This document shows, in pieces, positions 7,356 to 15,877 of a DNA stretch of 64,000 bases; positions within the stretch are counted from its first letter, which is position 1, and every line of letters begins with the position of its first letter. Both the position numbers and the translations under genes were made by a program. Under the pieces are notes generated by a model. That model made no database searches. It was not told the DNA's origin and saw only the letters and a list, made by a program, of their open reading frames with translations. Origin of the DNA: a virus. Location of the stretch: IMG/VR virus record IMGVR_UViG_3300025652_000047, positions 1 to 64,000 of that record; one strand, written 5' to 3'.

Positions 7356-8316
7356 TTGCGGTTATTGATTTTGTTTTCTTAGTATAATCTATTGATCTTT
7401 TATAGAATATATCTCCTTCCTTTTTACTTTGTAATTCTACATCAAACCATAGAGTTGATTTTAAAAGGCTTTCGTCTATATCAAATTCTTTATCATATCC
7501 TATACTTTCTAAACTATTATTAAATCTGTTCTTTATAAACTCTTGGACTACTTTTACAGGTAAGAAATCTAATTTCCCCTCTTCAAATATCCAATCTAGT
7601 ACTTTACATTCTGCTTTATAAGCTTTCTGAACTGCAGATCTTATTAATTCTTCAAATTCTGAATCAAACCATTCTGGGTTTTCTTTTTTAATTATATTAA
7701 TTAATTCAGATCCAAACTGTCCATGTATTGTTTCTTCTTTACTAGTTGCTTGAACTACATTATCCATTCCACTAAGTACATTAAGCTCTTTGTTGAAAGA
7801 CATTATAATTAAGAATTGACTAAATAAAGATACATTCTCTATAAATAAACTAAATAATAATACGGACTTAGTAAACATTTTATTATCTCTACTTCTAGTA
7901 CCATCTAAATACTTATTTAAGTACTTTATTCTAGCTTGAATAGCAGGTACTTCTACTACAGTTTCAAATTCTCTCTGCAATCCAAGTTTCTCTATTAGGA
8001 AACTATAAGCATCAAAATGTCGTACTTCACTATCTGAAAAAGTAGCTCCAGTTGCTTGAATTTCAAGTACGGGGAGTCTTTTATACAGATCTCCCCAGAA
8101 TGCTTTTACGTTAACTTCTATTTGAGATATAGCTAACATTGCTCTTTTTATAACTTCTCTTTGTACTGGTGTTAGAGTAGTTTTATAATCAGATATATCA
8201 TTAGTTAGATTAAATTCAGTATGTAACCAGTAACTATGCCTTATTGCTTCCTTATATTTGAGTAGTTGAGGATATTCATAAGGTAATAAGGTTTTTCTTT
8301 CTTTAAATATTCCCAT
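7336..8316 (-). CDS. nrdB: Ribonucleotide reductase small (beta) subunit
   Basis: A 326-residue ferritin-like radical subunit. The di-metal ligands are seen in SEVRHFDAY (ExxH, with the radical Tyr four residues after His), in FIENVSLFSQF and in SKEETIHGQFG (ExxH). The radical Tyr is present, so this is a canonical class I type rather than a Tyr-less subclass. The acidic C-terminus ending LFDD should dock onto NrdA. Its product supplies dNTPs for phage replication together with the overlapping nrdA. Confidence 0.93.
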   Translation of the reverse strand: MGIFKERKTLLPYEYPQLLKYKEAIRHSYWLHTEFNLTNDISDYKTTLTPVQREVIKRAMLAISQIEVNVKAFWGDLYKRLPVLEIQATGATFSDSEVRHFDAYSFLIEKLGLQREFETVVEVPAIQARIKYLNKYLDGTRSRDNKMFTKSVLLFSLFIENVSLFSQFLIIMSFNKELNVLSGMDNVVQATSKEETIHGQFGSELINIIKKENPEWFDSEFEELIRSAVQKAYKAECKVLDWIFEEGKLDFLPVKVVQEFIKNRFNNSLESIGYDKEFDIDESLLKSTLWFDVELQSKKEGDIFYKRSIDYTKKTKSITANDLFDD

Positions 8317-8323
8317 TATTAGT

Positions 8324-8719
8324 TTATTTTAAATATTTATTTATAAATTCAAGTTCTCTAAATGCGGTTCCGTCTACTCCTGTAATAGGAGTATAAACAT
8401 TACTAGGTCTTGTAAATACTCTATATACTGTAGTAGTTCTAACTTTTGGACATCCATAAAATGCGTAAGTTTTTTCATTTAAAATACTTTGTACAAAATT
8501 GTCTTTAGTTAGTCTAGGAAAATACCCTTTAGCAATTCCAAATAGGGCATCTATAGACCTATATCCACCTTGATGAAAAGCTGTAGATGTGCATTTTTTA
8601 TCCCAAAAAGTATTATTCTTAGTAGTTTCGTCGTGGTATCCAAAAGTACGTTCATTATAAATATAATTTACTACATCTATAGCTCTTTTAGGAGTTTTTT
8701 TTATATATTGTCTTTTCAT
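8324..8719 (-). CDS. Paralogue-family protein A (unknown)
   Basis: A 131-residue protein. It shares a clear pattern with the 21447-21866 gene: KCT, then GxYRSIDA, a Pro and KDxF, ILxxKxYxF, a Cys, and TxYRV. The two are diverged copies of one phage gene family. The YRSIDA core and basic surface may indicate nucleic-acid or regulatory function, but no named domain is recognised. It lies directly after nrdB, with an 8-base gap. Confidence 0.6.
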   Translation of the reverse strand: MKRQYIKKTPKRAIDVVNYIYNERTFGYHDETTKNNTFWDKKCTSTAFHQGGYRSIDALFGIAKGYFPRLTKDNFVQSILNEKTYAFYGCPKVRTTTVYRVFTRPSNVYTPITGVDGTAFRELEFINKYLK

Positions 8720-8972
8720 CTATTAGTTCTTTATATACTGCAGCTTCAGAGTAATTTTCAGCATCAACAGCTTGTTTTAATAATCTATGTAATTCTTCTA
8801 CATCATTTTCTACTATAGTTCGGTCTATAGTTCGTATGACTCCATTTTCTACATCCCATGCTTTTTCTACAGTACAGACCCCGTCAATTTCCTTTTTAAA
8901 CTCTCTATCTGGCAATCTGTCTGGTATAGGATGAATAAAGCCATCAAAGTATTCATCAAATATTGTTATCAT
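8688..8972 (-). CDS. UVR-motif protein
   Basis: A 94-residue protein. Residues about 55-85 (DVEELHRLLKQAVDAENYSE followed by AAVYKELID) match the UVR motif of UvrB/UvrC/McsA, a helical hairpin used for protein-protein contact. The N-terminal part is acidic and has no catalytic site. It overlaps the polynucleotide kinase gene by 4 bases. It may interact with a host UvrC, clamp or protease system; that is an inference from the motif alone. Confidence 0.55.
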   Translation of the reverse strand: MITIFDEYFDGFIHPIPDRLPDREFKKEIDGVCTVEKAWDVENGVIRTIDRTIVENDVEELHRLLKQAVDAENYSEAAVYKELIDEKTIYKKNS

Positions 8973-9454
8973 AATTTGTTTAATGTTTTATAATAGTCAG
9001 TTTCTTTAAGTTTTAGAAATTGATCATATTTTTGTGTAATATAAATTTTACCTACTATTCGAGTAGAATTCTGATCTCTAGAGATACAAGTGTTAAGTGG
9101 TGTATTAAACTCTTTGATATAGAATAAGTCTCCATAGAAACTTGCCATAGTCTCAAACTCTTCTAAAGAAGCTTTTTTTAAGTTAATATTGTCTACTATA
9201 ACATCTATACCTCTCATATTTAACAAAGATACTAATTTATTAACAGAATACCAAATTATTTGCTCATTTTCTTTTAATTTTTTATGATTCCAATATTCTC
9301 GTATTCTAGCTGGATTGTAAGCAAATAACATTTCCCTTAATCTATCAGCATTTACTCTGACAGTATTAGGGTTTTCCCTGATATACTGTTGGCTCCAAGT
9401 AGATTTCCCTGATCTTGGAGGTCCAACAGTAAGAATAATTTTATTCTTCTTCAT
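8969..9454 (-). CDS. Polynucleotide kinase (P-loop 5'-kinase)
   Basis: A 161-residue P-loop kinase resembling the kinase half of T4 Pnk. The Walker A is VGPPRSGKST at residues 10-19. VNADRLREMLF after the first strand gives the acceptor-binding Asp/Arg, and VIVDNINLK is the Walker B-like strand. The phosphatase domain of T4 Pnk is missing. It probably phosphorylates 5'-OH ends of RNA or DNA during repair of host nuclease damage, for example of cleaved tRNA. No partner RNA ligase was recognised in the window. Confidence 0.8.
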   Translation of the reverse strand: MKKNKIILTVGPPRSGKSTWSQQYIRENPNTVRVNADRLREMLFAYNPARIREYWNHKKLKENEQIIWYSVNKLVSLLNMRGIDVIVDNINLKKASLEEFETMASFYGDLFYIKEFNTPLNTCISRDQNSTRIVGKIYITQKYDQFLKLKETDYYKTLNKL

Positions 9455-9662
9455 CTTTTATTTCATCTGTTGTATTTAATGCTAATTGTAATCGTTTCTT
9501 AAGCCTACGAATTTGTCCATTTCTAGACTCTATCTCACCTTGTTGTTTATCAATAATCCCAGCAGCTAAGTATAAATCTCTAGTTAGGTTTATATTATCT
9601 ACTTTTAAAGTATTGAAAGTTTCTGTTACTCTACCTGTTTTTTTAGTTTTTGTTTTAGCCAT
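9441..9662 (-). CDS. Small coiled-coil protein
   Basis: A 73-residue protein with a basic N-terminus (AKTKTKKTGR). A heptad-like helix follows (GIIDKQQGEIESRNGQIRRL), ending in an acidic tail. It is likely an oligomeric adaptor. The gene overlaps the kinase gene by 14 bases. Family unknown. Confidence 0.5.
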   Translation of the reverse strand: MAKTKTKKTGRVTETFNTLKVDNINLTRDLYLAAGIIDKQQGEIESRNGQIRRLKKRLQLALNTTDEIKDEEE

Positions 9663-9999
9663 CTTGTTTGTTATACCAGTTAATAAATTCTATTACTAAG
9701 GAATATACCTCTTCTATGATTGTACAGGAGCCAGGAAAGTTACCATATAAAGTTAAATCTTTAGTTACTTCTTGATAAAAAAGACATCTATGACCTGTTA
9801 TACACCAAATTTTCTCTACTACAGGCATTAACCAATTCCAATCTTCATCGAATAGTAGTTCGTCAAAACAGTTGCCGTCTTGTTTATCATAGACCATCTG
9901 TGACATCCTCATCTCATTGTCGTACCATCCAATGTTCTTTTCTTTAGTGAATCCCATAAATTCAGCTATACGTTTATTACTTTCTACTACATTATCCAT
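9655..9999 (-). CDS. Unknown 114-residue protein
   Basis: A compact protein with several Trp (IGWYDNEMRMSQMVYDKQDG; DEDWNWLMPVVEKIWCITG), resembling the small Trp-rich phage/Bacteroidota proteins that follow a 'window of a numeric or structural' pattern without catalytic residues. It overlaps the ATP-grasp gene by 8 bases and is probably cotranslated. No function is assigned. Confidence 0.5.
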   Translation of the reverse strand: MDNVVESNKRIAEFMGFTKEKNIGWYDNEMRMSQMVYDKQDGNCFDELLFDEDWNWLMPVVEKIWCITGHRCLFYQEVTKDLTLYGNFPGSCTIIEEVYSLVIEFINWYNKQDG

Positions 10000-10942
10000 C
10001 TAGCTGTTCATTTTTAAAAAAGAAAGACTTTGCTTTAGTCCATTCTCTCCAGTTATAATGAGGTCTTCTTTTATCAGAATTAAATAACCAATTCCAATAC
10101 CTACCCCATCTTTTAGCAGTAGTAGGGCATGAATTTAAAGTAGGAGCTGTATTAACTTCTAATACATATGCTTTATCATCCTTGAACATTACATCTACAC
10201 CTCCACAATCAAGCCCTAGAGCCTCTACAGCGTGTACTGATTGCTTTAATACATCTAAGTAAGGTTCTGAATCATTCCATCTTACAACTTCAAATCCAGC
10301 TACATCATCTTCTACATTACCACCTCTATTGGCTGCTATATTCCAAGCTATATTACCATTGTTAGGGTTTTGCTTCTTCATGAGTCTAAGTACTTTACCA
10401 TGCCCTACATGTGTTCTAAATTCTAATTCTTTATCTATGAATCTAGCATAGTAGTACTTTTCAGGATTATAATGTGCATTAAACTCTTGTATACTATTAA
10501 GTATAATAAAGTTTTTACCTTTACTATGTACAAAAGGTCTGCATATAATAGGTAAATGTTTCTTTTTAATGTTATTAGGATTGATACTCTTAGGTACTCT
10601 AACTTCAGACTCATTCATTATAACTCTAGCTAATCCTTTGTCAGTTGCATTCCGTAATCCAGGGATCTTATTATAGACTATAGAACTAGCATTAGTATCT
10701 ATTGGCTCTTGGGAACCCCATCTGAGTACTACATAATCAGAAAAGTCTAGAGTATCGTCTTTTACTTTCTTATAGTTTTCTTTACTTTCTTGACTAAATA
10801 CTCTATAGTATTTTACAAATTTACCATTTCTTTTAGTAAATTGTCTTCTTTGTACTAGATTACCTGTATCACATGATTTAAACGCTTCTTTAGTCGAAGG
10901 TCTTCCATGTTTACCTGTAAGTACTACTTTTACTTTTGTCAT
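9992..10942 (-). CDS. RimK-type ATP-grasp ligase
   Basis: A 316-residue ATP-grasp protein. ATP-grasp enzymes join a carboxylate to an amine through an acyl-phosphate. Motifs include the basic ATP-binding segment LPIICRPFVHSKGK (about 130-143), FIDKELEFRTHV, and the metal site GGVDVMFKDDKAYVLEVNTA, which gives the Asp and Glu/Asn ligands. The N-terminal 90 residues are a basic pre-ATP-grasp region. Its closeness to two amidoligases, two amidotransferase folds and a gamma-glutamylcyclotransferase suggests that it builds or extends a peptide or isopeptide. The substrate is unknown. Confidence 0.85.
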   Translation of the reverse strand: MTKVKVVLTGKHGRPSTKEAFKSCDTGNLVQRRQFTKRNGKFVKYYRVFSQESKENYKKVKDDTLDFSDYVVLRWGSQEPIDTNASSIVYNKIPGLRNATDKGLARVIMNESEVRVPKSINPNNIKKKHLPIICRPFVHSKGKNFIILNSIQEFNAHYNPEKYYYARFIDKELEFRTHVGHGKVLRLMKKQNPNNGNIAWNIAANRGGNVEDDVAGFEVVRWNDSEPYLDVLKQSVHAVEALGLDCGGVDVMFKDDKAYVLEVNTAPTLNSCPTTAKRWGRYWNWLFNSDKRRPHYNWREWTKAKSFFFKNEQLDG

Positions 10943-10949
10943 TTTAATA

Positions 10950-11594
10950 TTATATTAATAAATGATTATTAAAAACCTCTTCTTTAAATATAGGAGGTAA
11001 ATCTAATTCAATGTCTACAGCTATATCTTCTGGATATCCAAATTCTGCTTTTAGTAAATTTCTAAAGCCAGGTCTACCTTTATTATCTTTGTGCAATACA
11101 AGGTTATCCTGGTTTCTACTTTCTATTTTACCTTCTTTAATTATTTTTGGAAACAGCAAGTTTATATCTTCTACATTAGGATATAACTGACTATACTTAC
11201 CTTGTAAAAAATTTAGTTTCATATCTTCATATGGTAATTCTACCACTATCATATGGTAATTTTTATCGTAAGTATAATCAGTTACAAATCCTTTCTTTTG
11301 TTTAATCATAGCTAATCCTGCAGTAAACTTATTAGTGTAATGTTCCTTACTAGCATATTTATTTTTATGGTAAGGTCCAAATACATCTACAAGTATATAA
11401 AAGGTATTATCTAAGATTGATTTCTCATTAAATTCTAAATCTCCAACTCCAGTTGCAAGTATTGTAAACCTATTTAGTATATAAGCGTAAATACTTTTGT
11501 TAGTTAATTGTATACTGGGGTATAGGTATTTAAGACTTTTATTCTGAAATCTCTGTCCTGGTTGAATCTTTATCTGGTTGTTCTTGCTCCACAT
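10950..11594 (-). CDS. Unknown 214-residue protein in the amidoligase region
   Basis: A mixed alpha/beta protein with many aromatic residues (MIVVELPYEDMKLNFLQGKY; LLFPKIIKEGKI). It is located between the ATP-grasp gene and a PD-(D/E)XK nuclease gene, and overlaps the latter by 56 bases. It resembles no named family that I can identify. Large uncharacterised proteins of this kind occur in phage replication operons. It might be the substrate or a partner of the neighbouring ligases, but nothing in the sequence demonstrates that. Confidence 0.5.
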   Translation of the reverse strand: MWSKNNQIKIQPGQRFQNKSLKYLYPSIQLTNKSIYAYILNRFTILATGVGDLEFNEKSILDNTFYILVDVFGPYHKNKYASKEHYTNKFTAGLAMIKQKKGFVTDYTYDKNYHMIVVELPYEDMKLNFLQGKYSQLYPNVEDINLLFPKIIKEGKIESRNQDNLVLHKDNKGRPGFRNLLKAEFGYPEDIAVDIELDLPPIFKEEVFNNHLLI

Positions 11595-12042
11595 ACGTTG
11601 TTTTTGCAGTAACTACCTCTTTCATTAAGGCTTTCCAGTCTTTAAATGTCATAGTAATAAGATGTTCTTCTGGCTTATTACCAAATTTATGCATTAAAAG
11701 TCTAGGAGCCTTAAAGATTGTATGGTCGGAAGGAAAATACTCGCTCAATTTCTCGTGCATTTTTCTAAATTCAACATCAGCTTTAGGTCTTTGTTTAAGA
11801 TACCCTGCTTTACATTGAATTAGAAAATCTAAGTTGTCTGTAATTGGTCCATTAGGTGCAATATCTACACAACAATCATCTAGTAATCTACTACATGCTC
11901 TAGTTGTTTTTGCTTTGGTCCAACCCAAATCCTTGAGTACATTCACGATCATTCTTTCATAACCATGTCCTTTTCTTCTACTCTTCTTTGCTCTAGCAGA
12001 TGCTTCTGCTTTACTCTTTAATTTAATGTTTTCCATGTGCAT
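11539..12042 (-). CDS. PD-(D/E)XK nuclease, Holliday-junction-resolvase-like
   Basis: A 167-residue protein with the restriction-endonuclease fold layout. A basic N-terminus leads to GHGYERMIVNVLKDLGW (helix with conserved Glu), then DDCCVDIAP (catalytic Asp) and FLIQCKAGY, where Gln-Cys-Lys replaces the usual E-x-K. Conserved Arg residues precede the Asp. Resolvases of this type cut branched DNA during replication or before packaging. The Q-x-K variant occurs in some active relatives. A loosely similar nuclease is expected in crAss-like genomes. Confidence 0.65.
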   Translation of the reverse strand: MHMENIKLKSKAEASARAKKSRRKGHGYERMIVNVLKDLGWTKAKTTRACSRLLDDCCVDIAPNGPITDNLDFLIQCKAGYLKQRPKADVEFRKMHEKLSEYFPSDHTIFKAPRLLMHKFGNKPEEHLITMTFKDWKALMKEVVTAKTTYVEQEQPDKDSTRTEISE

Positions 12043-13424
12043 TGTACTTCTTTATCTTTTAAAAAAATCTCGTAATAAGGAATCTGAGCTGAATAATAAT
12101 TTGCCATCTCAGTTTTTCTATCACATACATATTTCAACAAGTGACTTTGAAGATCTTCGTTATTTAATTCTTGTAAAATATCTTTAAATGTAATTTTAGT
12201 ATTACTTTTTAAGATTTCTAAACTGTTATTTGTAGCAAATTTAATAAAAGCTATATTCAATAACAGCCAATTTGATACTTTACCGTAATTTAAAGTACCT
12301 TCATGATACCTAAATTCAATAGTTCTACTGTCTGTAAAAAAGTAGTTATTCATATTAATTATAGAATATCTATTCGTATAGTGCCATTTTTGATTACCAT
12401 TCTTAGAGTGAGTTCTATTTTCTGGATTACTTCTTTCAGTTGGAGGTACTCCATCATTCCAAAAAGTCCAAATATCAGTAAAAGCTTTATTTAAACTTTC
12501 TTGATTAATAGATCCATCTTCTAATATATAATTTCTACCATAAGCTAAATTTAACTCAGGTAGTAATTTACAGTAATCTTTTGCGTCTCTACCTCTTCTA
12601 GTTAATGCAGATAACATTTTTTTAAATGGAGGAAACATAGCGTTAATTTCATTTTGAAATCTATACATCAATAAGTAGAAAGATACTGCAAACTCTTTTG
12701 TTCTAGGTAAATTTCCAATATGAATATGAGTACTAGTTTTCTCATCTACACTACACTGTCTAGATAAGTAATAACATTGTTCTTTTAGAGAAGATAATTC
12801 TCCACTCATAGGTACTGTTATATACTCATAACCACCTATACTTCCATCTTTTACAGGTACTAGATAAGTATCTTTCATCATATTTGGATGTAATGCACCT
12901 TCACTAGTTTCAAACTCAACTCCGTAAGTATAATCAAATACTTCATTTACTTTTGATAAATGCTTAGACTCTTGTATATACTTAGCCCATGCTATATCAA
13001 ATTGTGCATTGTTATCAGCACCATATAATCTAGTATTAAACTCTCCATAGTTTTCAACTGTTGCAGTTGGACTTGCATGAAAGATATCAGTTCCTGCTCT
13101 ATAGTAGTATTTTGGAAATTCTCTATAATCTTTAATATAAAATCCATCTATAGTTTTTACAGTATACTTATCTTTTCTAAAATACTCAAGTTCTCCATTA
13201 GGTTTTATTAGCCCTTTAACAATAGCATCAGTTAATCTACAATAAAGTTGCCTTTTCTTATTATAGTAACAATCAGTACTTTTATACCAGTATAAAGATC
13301 CTACTTTATAAGCTTCTCCACTATCTAATTTATTTCTCTTACCTTTAATGTACCACTCATTATCTATGAGGGTACATTTGTCTTTTAAAGTTTCATATCC
13401 ACTCTTCGTAATTACTGTTAGCAT
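12018..13424 (-). CDS. Amidoligase (glutamine-synthetase-like fold)
   Basis: A 468-residue protein. After an N-terminal accessory region of about 165 residues, the amidoligase core shows YGVEFETSEG (metal-binding Glu residues), VKDGSIGGYEYITVP (Asp and Glu in the usual D-G-S...E order), TSTHIHIGN (nucleotide-phase His pair) and TIEFRYHEGTLN (Arg and Glu). These are the hallmarks of amidoligase family 2. Such enzymes form amide or peptide bonds with ATP. The N-terminal extension is unusual and may bind the substrate. The gene overlaps the class II amidotransferase gene by 32 bases. Confidence 0.85.
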   Translation of the reverse strand: MLTVITKSGYETLKDKCTLIDNEWYIKGKRNKLDSGEAYKVGSLYWYKSTDCYYNKKRQLYCRLTDAIVKGLIKPNGELEYFRKDKYTVKTIDGFYIKDYREFPKYYYRAGTDIFHASPTATVENYGEFNTRLYGADNNAQFDIAWAKYIQESKHLSKVNEVFDYTYGVEFETSEGALHPNMMKDTYLVPVKDGSIGGYEYITVPMSGELSSLKEQCYYLSRQCSVDEKTSTHIHIGNLPRTKEFAVSFYLLMYRFQNEINAMFPPFKKMLSALTRRGRDAKDYCKLLPELNLAYGRNYILEDGSINQESLNKAFTDIWTFWNDGVPPTERSNPENRTHSKNGNQKWHYTNRYSIINMNNYFFTDSRTIEFRYHEGTLNYGKVSNWLLLNIAFIKFATNNSLEILKSNTKITFKDILQELNNEDLQSHLLKYVCDRKTEMANYYSAQIPYYEIFLKDKEVQCTWKTLN

Positions 13425-14694
13425 ATTCTTTATATTTTTCTAATGTTTCAAATATTACAGTCCCTTCTGGGTCTAAATCTTCTTTGTCAAATTCAAATAG
13501 TATAGAATCCATAGTTTTATGTAATTCTTCTATTTGGTCCATAAAATCTTGTGGCGAATAATATGCCATTTTTATGAATTGTCCTTGATCAAAATGGTAA
13601 TAAGTTTCTGATCCTATAGGTTGTATTATGCCATCAGCAAGTTCATCTTGATTAAAAAAGTAAGCATTTACATCTGCATTGTAGTATAACATATGGTGAG
13701 AAATATCCTTACTAAGTTGATCGTACTCTTTATCTATTAATCCTATATTTAAAGCAGTAGTTTCTAACGGATTTTCAGAAGGTTTATTGATAATATCAAC
13801 TAAAATTCCATTTATAAATTTCAATTTACTTTGAAAGTTATTCTCATGCATACTTACAATACTACCATCTTTAAGAAAGTTACCAACTCCAGTGTATAGC
13901 TTATTATCTTTATAATATGCTCCTCCACAGTATAGTACTTTACTACTACTTTTATTTAAAGAATCTAAAGTAGAAAAAGAAAGATTGTAAGGTAAAGCTA
14001 ATGCTTGTCGTTGTACTTTTGCTAATTCTACAAGTGGATAATTTCTATCTATAGGAGTTTCTTTTGTAACAGCAGCTTTATCATTCATTGTTATTAAAGA
14101 ATTACATAAAAAATGACTAACTACATTACCCTCAGCTATAACTTCTAAATCTCTTTCTAAAGTAGAAAAATACATAGTAGTACCTATATAACAAAAATGT
14201 AAAGGTCTTTCTACTTCTCCACCACTTTTACCAATCCAAAAAGTTGTAGAAGTTTTGTGCCTATATACAAAAGTTGCTCCACCAGTATAATATTGTAGAA
14301 ATTCAGTATTACCTTCTTTCATTAACTTTAATAGGTAACTAGTATCATTACTTCCAAGGTCACCAGATATACCAGTAATTTCTTCTAAAGCAAATTGGTT
14401 TTTAATAGTACCATTTAATACAAATACATGGTCACCATCTACTAGAGGCTGTGCATTTTTAACAGTATTAGCACCACTAGACCCTTTTCTAGTATGTCCT
14501 AATACAAACTTATTAGCTTTCTTAGGATACTCAGATTCTAAAGTAAGAGAATAAAAATCTCCAAGAGATTTTGTACATTTTTTATTAGTATAAATACCAG
14601 CAGAGTCTCCACCTCTTTCGTTATTTAATACACCAAGTATTTTAATCTTATTTAAATCTATGTTTGAGCCTATAGCTCCAAAAATTCCACACAT
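13393..14694 (-). CDS. Class II glutamine amidotransferase (Ntn hydrolase)
   Basis: A 433-residue protein beginning MCGIFGAIG. Once Met is removed, Cys becomes the N-terminal nucleophile. Other class II GATase signatures are NERGGDSAG, GHTRKGSSG and VFVLNGTIKN, followed by the YTGGATFVY strand. It is a stand-alone glutaminase domain with a C-terminal half of unknown type, rather than a GlmS, PurF or AsnB fusion. It would release ammonia from glutamine, or hydrolyse gamma-glutamyl amides, for the adjacent ligases. The stop and next start overlap (13393 to 14694 to GGCT). Confidence 0.85.
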   Translation of the reverse strand: MCGIFGAIGSNIDLNKIKILGVLNNERGGDSAGIYTNKKCTKSLGDFYSLTLESEYPKKANKFVLGHTRKGSSGANTVKNAQPLVDGDHVFVLNGTIKNQFALEEITGISGDLGSNDTSYLLKLMKEGNTEFLQYYTGGATFVYRHKTSTTFWIGKSGGEVERPLHFCYIGTTMYFSTLERDLEVIAEGNVVSHFLCNSLITMNDKAAVTKETPIDRNYPLVELAKVQRQALALPYNLSFSTLDSLNKSSSKVLYCGGAYYKDNKLYTGVGNFLKDGSIVSMHENNFQSKLKFINGILVDIINKPSENPLETTALNIGLIDKEYDQLSKDISHHMLYYNADVNAYFFNQDELADGIIQPIGSETYYHFDQGQFIKMAYYSPQDFMDQIEELHKTMDSILFEFDKEDLDPEGTVIFETLEKYKEYANSNYEEWI

Positions 14695-15050
14695 TATAAA
14701 TTTTGTTTTTTAGTTATAAAATCAACCCAATCTCCATTTTTAATTAGATTATTTGGATTGGTAAATCCCATATATGGATACAATTTACCTTGTACTCCAT
14801 CTATAGTAATATCTACTTCTGCATATCCTGCTCCTATTTCCATTCTATGGATCCCTTCGTAGTCTTCTTGGCTTACTTCTATTAAGTCAACTACTAAGCT
14901 TCTACTACCTTGTAAAATGCCTGGGTAAGATCCTAAAGAATATAAATCATAACCATGTACAACATGGCTACTTATGTGATTTAAAGATTTAATATGGTTT
15001 GCATTATACATCCCTGGTCTTAAGCTTCCGTATACAAATATGTTTTGCAT
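14694..15050 (-). CDS. Gamma-glutamylcyclotransferase-like (AIG2/GGCT fold)
   Basis: A 118-residue protein with the family opening FVYGSLRPGMYN (substrate-binding YGSL loop), SYPGILQG, and the catalytic-type Glu in HRMEIGAGYAEV. GGCT enzymes cleave gamma-glutamyl amines to 5-oxoproline and a free amine. Its place between the class II GATase and the COOH-NH2 ligase suggests that it trims gamma-glutamyl isopeptides produced in the same pathway. Translation is coupled to both neighbours. Confidence 0.85.
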   Translation of the reverse strand: MQNIFVYGSLRPGMYNANHIKSLNHISSHVVHGYDLYSLGSYPGILQGSRSLVVDLIEVSQEDYEGIHRMEIGAGYAEVDITIDGVQGKLYPYMGFTNPNNLIKNGDWVDFITKKQNL

Positions 15051-15877
15051 GATTCTTCTTTTAAATAATTAATATTATTTTCGTCACAATATAGTCTAGC
15101 TGCTTCTACATCATAGTTGTTAATGATATCTTCTATAGGAGAGTATTCATTTATATCTTCCCTAATATACATAACATCTTTATTTAAGTCTTCACCTAAT
15201 TCAAGTTGTTGTATACAAGTTTCTATACCTTCCCATACCCATTCAATTAACTTAGCACTAGATAAGAAATAAGCTCCTAAAGATCTACATTCAATACCGT
15301 AATCTTTAAATCTTATTTCTCCTGCTCTGCCGTATAATTCTCTACGACCTCTTTCTGGATCTAATAAAATAGAAGGTAAGGTAATGTATTTATCAAACAA
15401 CTTAGCTAATCTTTCTTGTGTACCTATGTCTGTATTTTCATCTTTATCAGCAATACTTTCATGTCCAAAGTGAATATGAAATCCTGCAGATCTTAAATTA
15501 GGGTTTGTAGATTGTACAGGTGTACTCATACCTCGTTTGTATACATTCATACTGCTTTCACACCCAAATAAGGTAGCTTCAGCAGTATTTAACTCTTCAT
15601 CTGGGTATATTAACATTGAATTAAAACTATACTCATACTCAGGTATCATTTCAGCTACAGTAGTTAATCCATATTCAATATAACTAATGAATTCTTCAAA
15701 ATTATTTACTGGAGGTTGTGTAATTTCAACATTTACATTGTCTTCTTGTCTTGCACATCCATTACCAATACTTAAAGGCTCATCTTTAGTGCCTCCTATT
15801 TTACCTACTATAGATACAGGTATACCATTTTTTGCTATAGGAATTTCATAATCAGTCCCAATTTTCCAATCTTTCAT
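15020..15877 (-). CDS. Phage COOH-NH2 ligase (GS-like amidoligase)
   Basis: A 285-residue protein with the distinctive phage COOH-NH2 ligase pattern: IGTDYEIPI at the start, IGGTKDEP, ARQEDNVNVEITQPP (Glu, Asp, Asn, Glu), GFHIHFGHE and EIRFKDYGIECRSLGAYFL at the C-terminal half. These correspond to the metal and nucleotide ligands of glutamine-synthetase-like ligases. A second, distinct amidoligase beside the one at 12-13.4 kb implies two successive ligations or two substrates. It overlaps the GGCT and C26-type genes. Confidence 0.85.
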   Translation of the reverse strand: MKDWKIGTDYEIPIAKNGIPVSIVGKIGGTKDEPLSIGNGCARQEDNVNVEITQPPVNNFEEFISYIEYGLTTVAEMIPEYEYSFNSMLIYPDEELNTAEATLFGCESSMNVYKRGMSTPVQSTNPNLRSAGFHIHFGHESIADKDENTDIGTQERLAKLFDKYITLPSILLDPERGRRELYGRAGEIRFKDYGIECRSLGAYFLSSAKLIEWVWEGIETCIQQLELGEDLNKDVMYIREDINEYSPIEDIINNYDVEAARLYCDENNINYLKEESCKTYLYTEA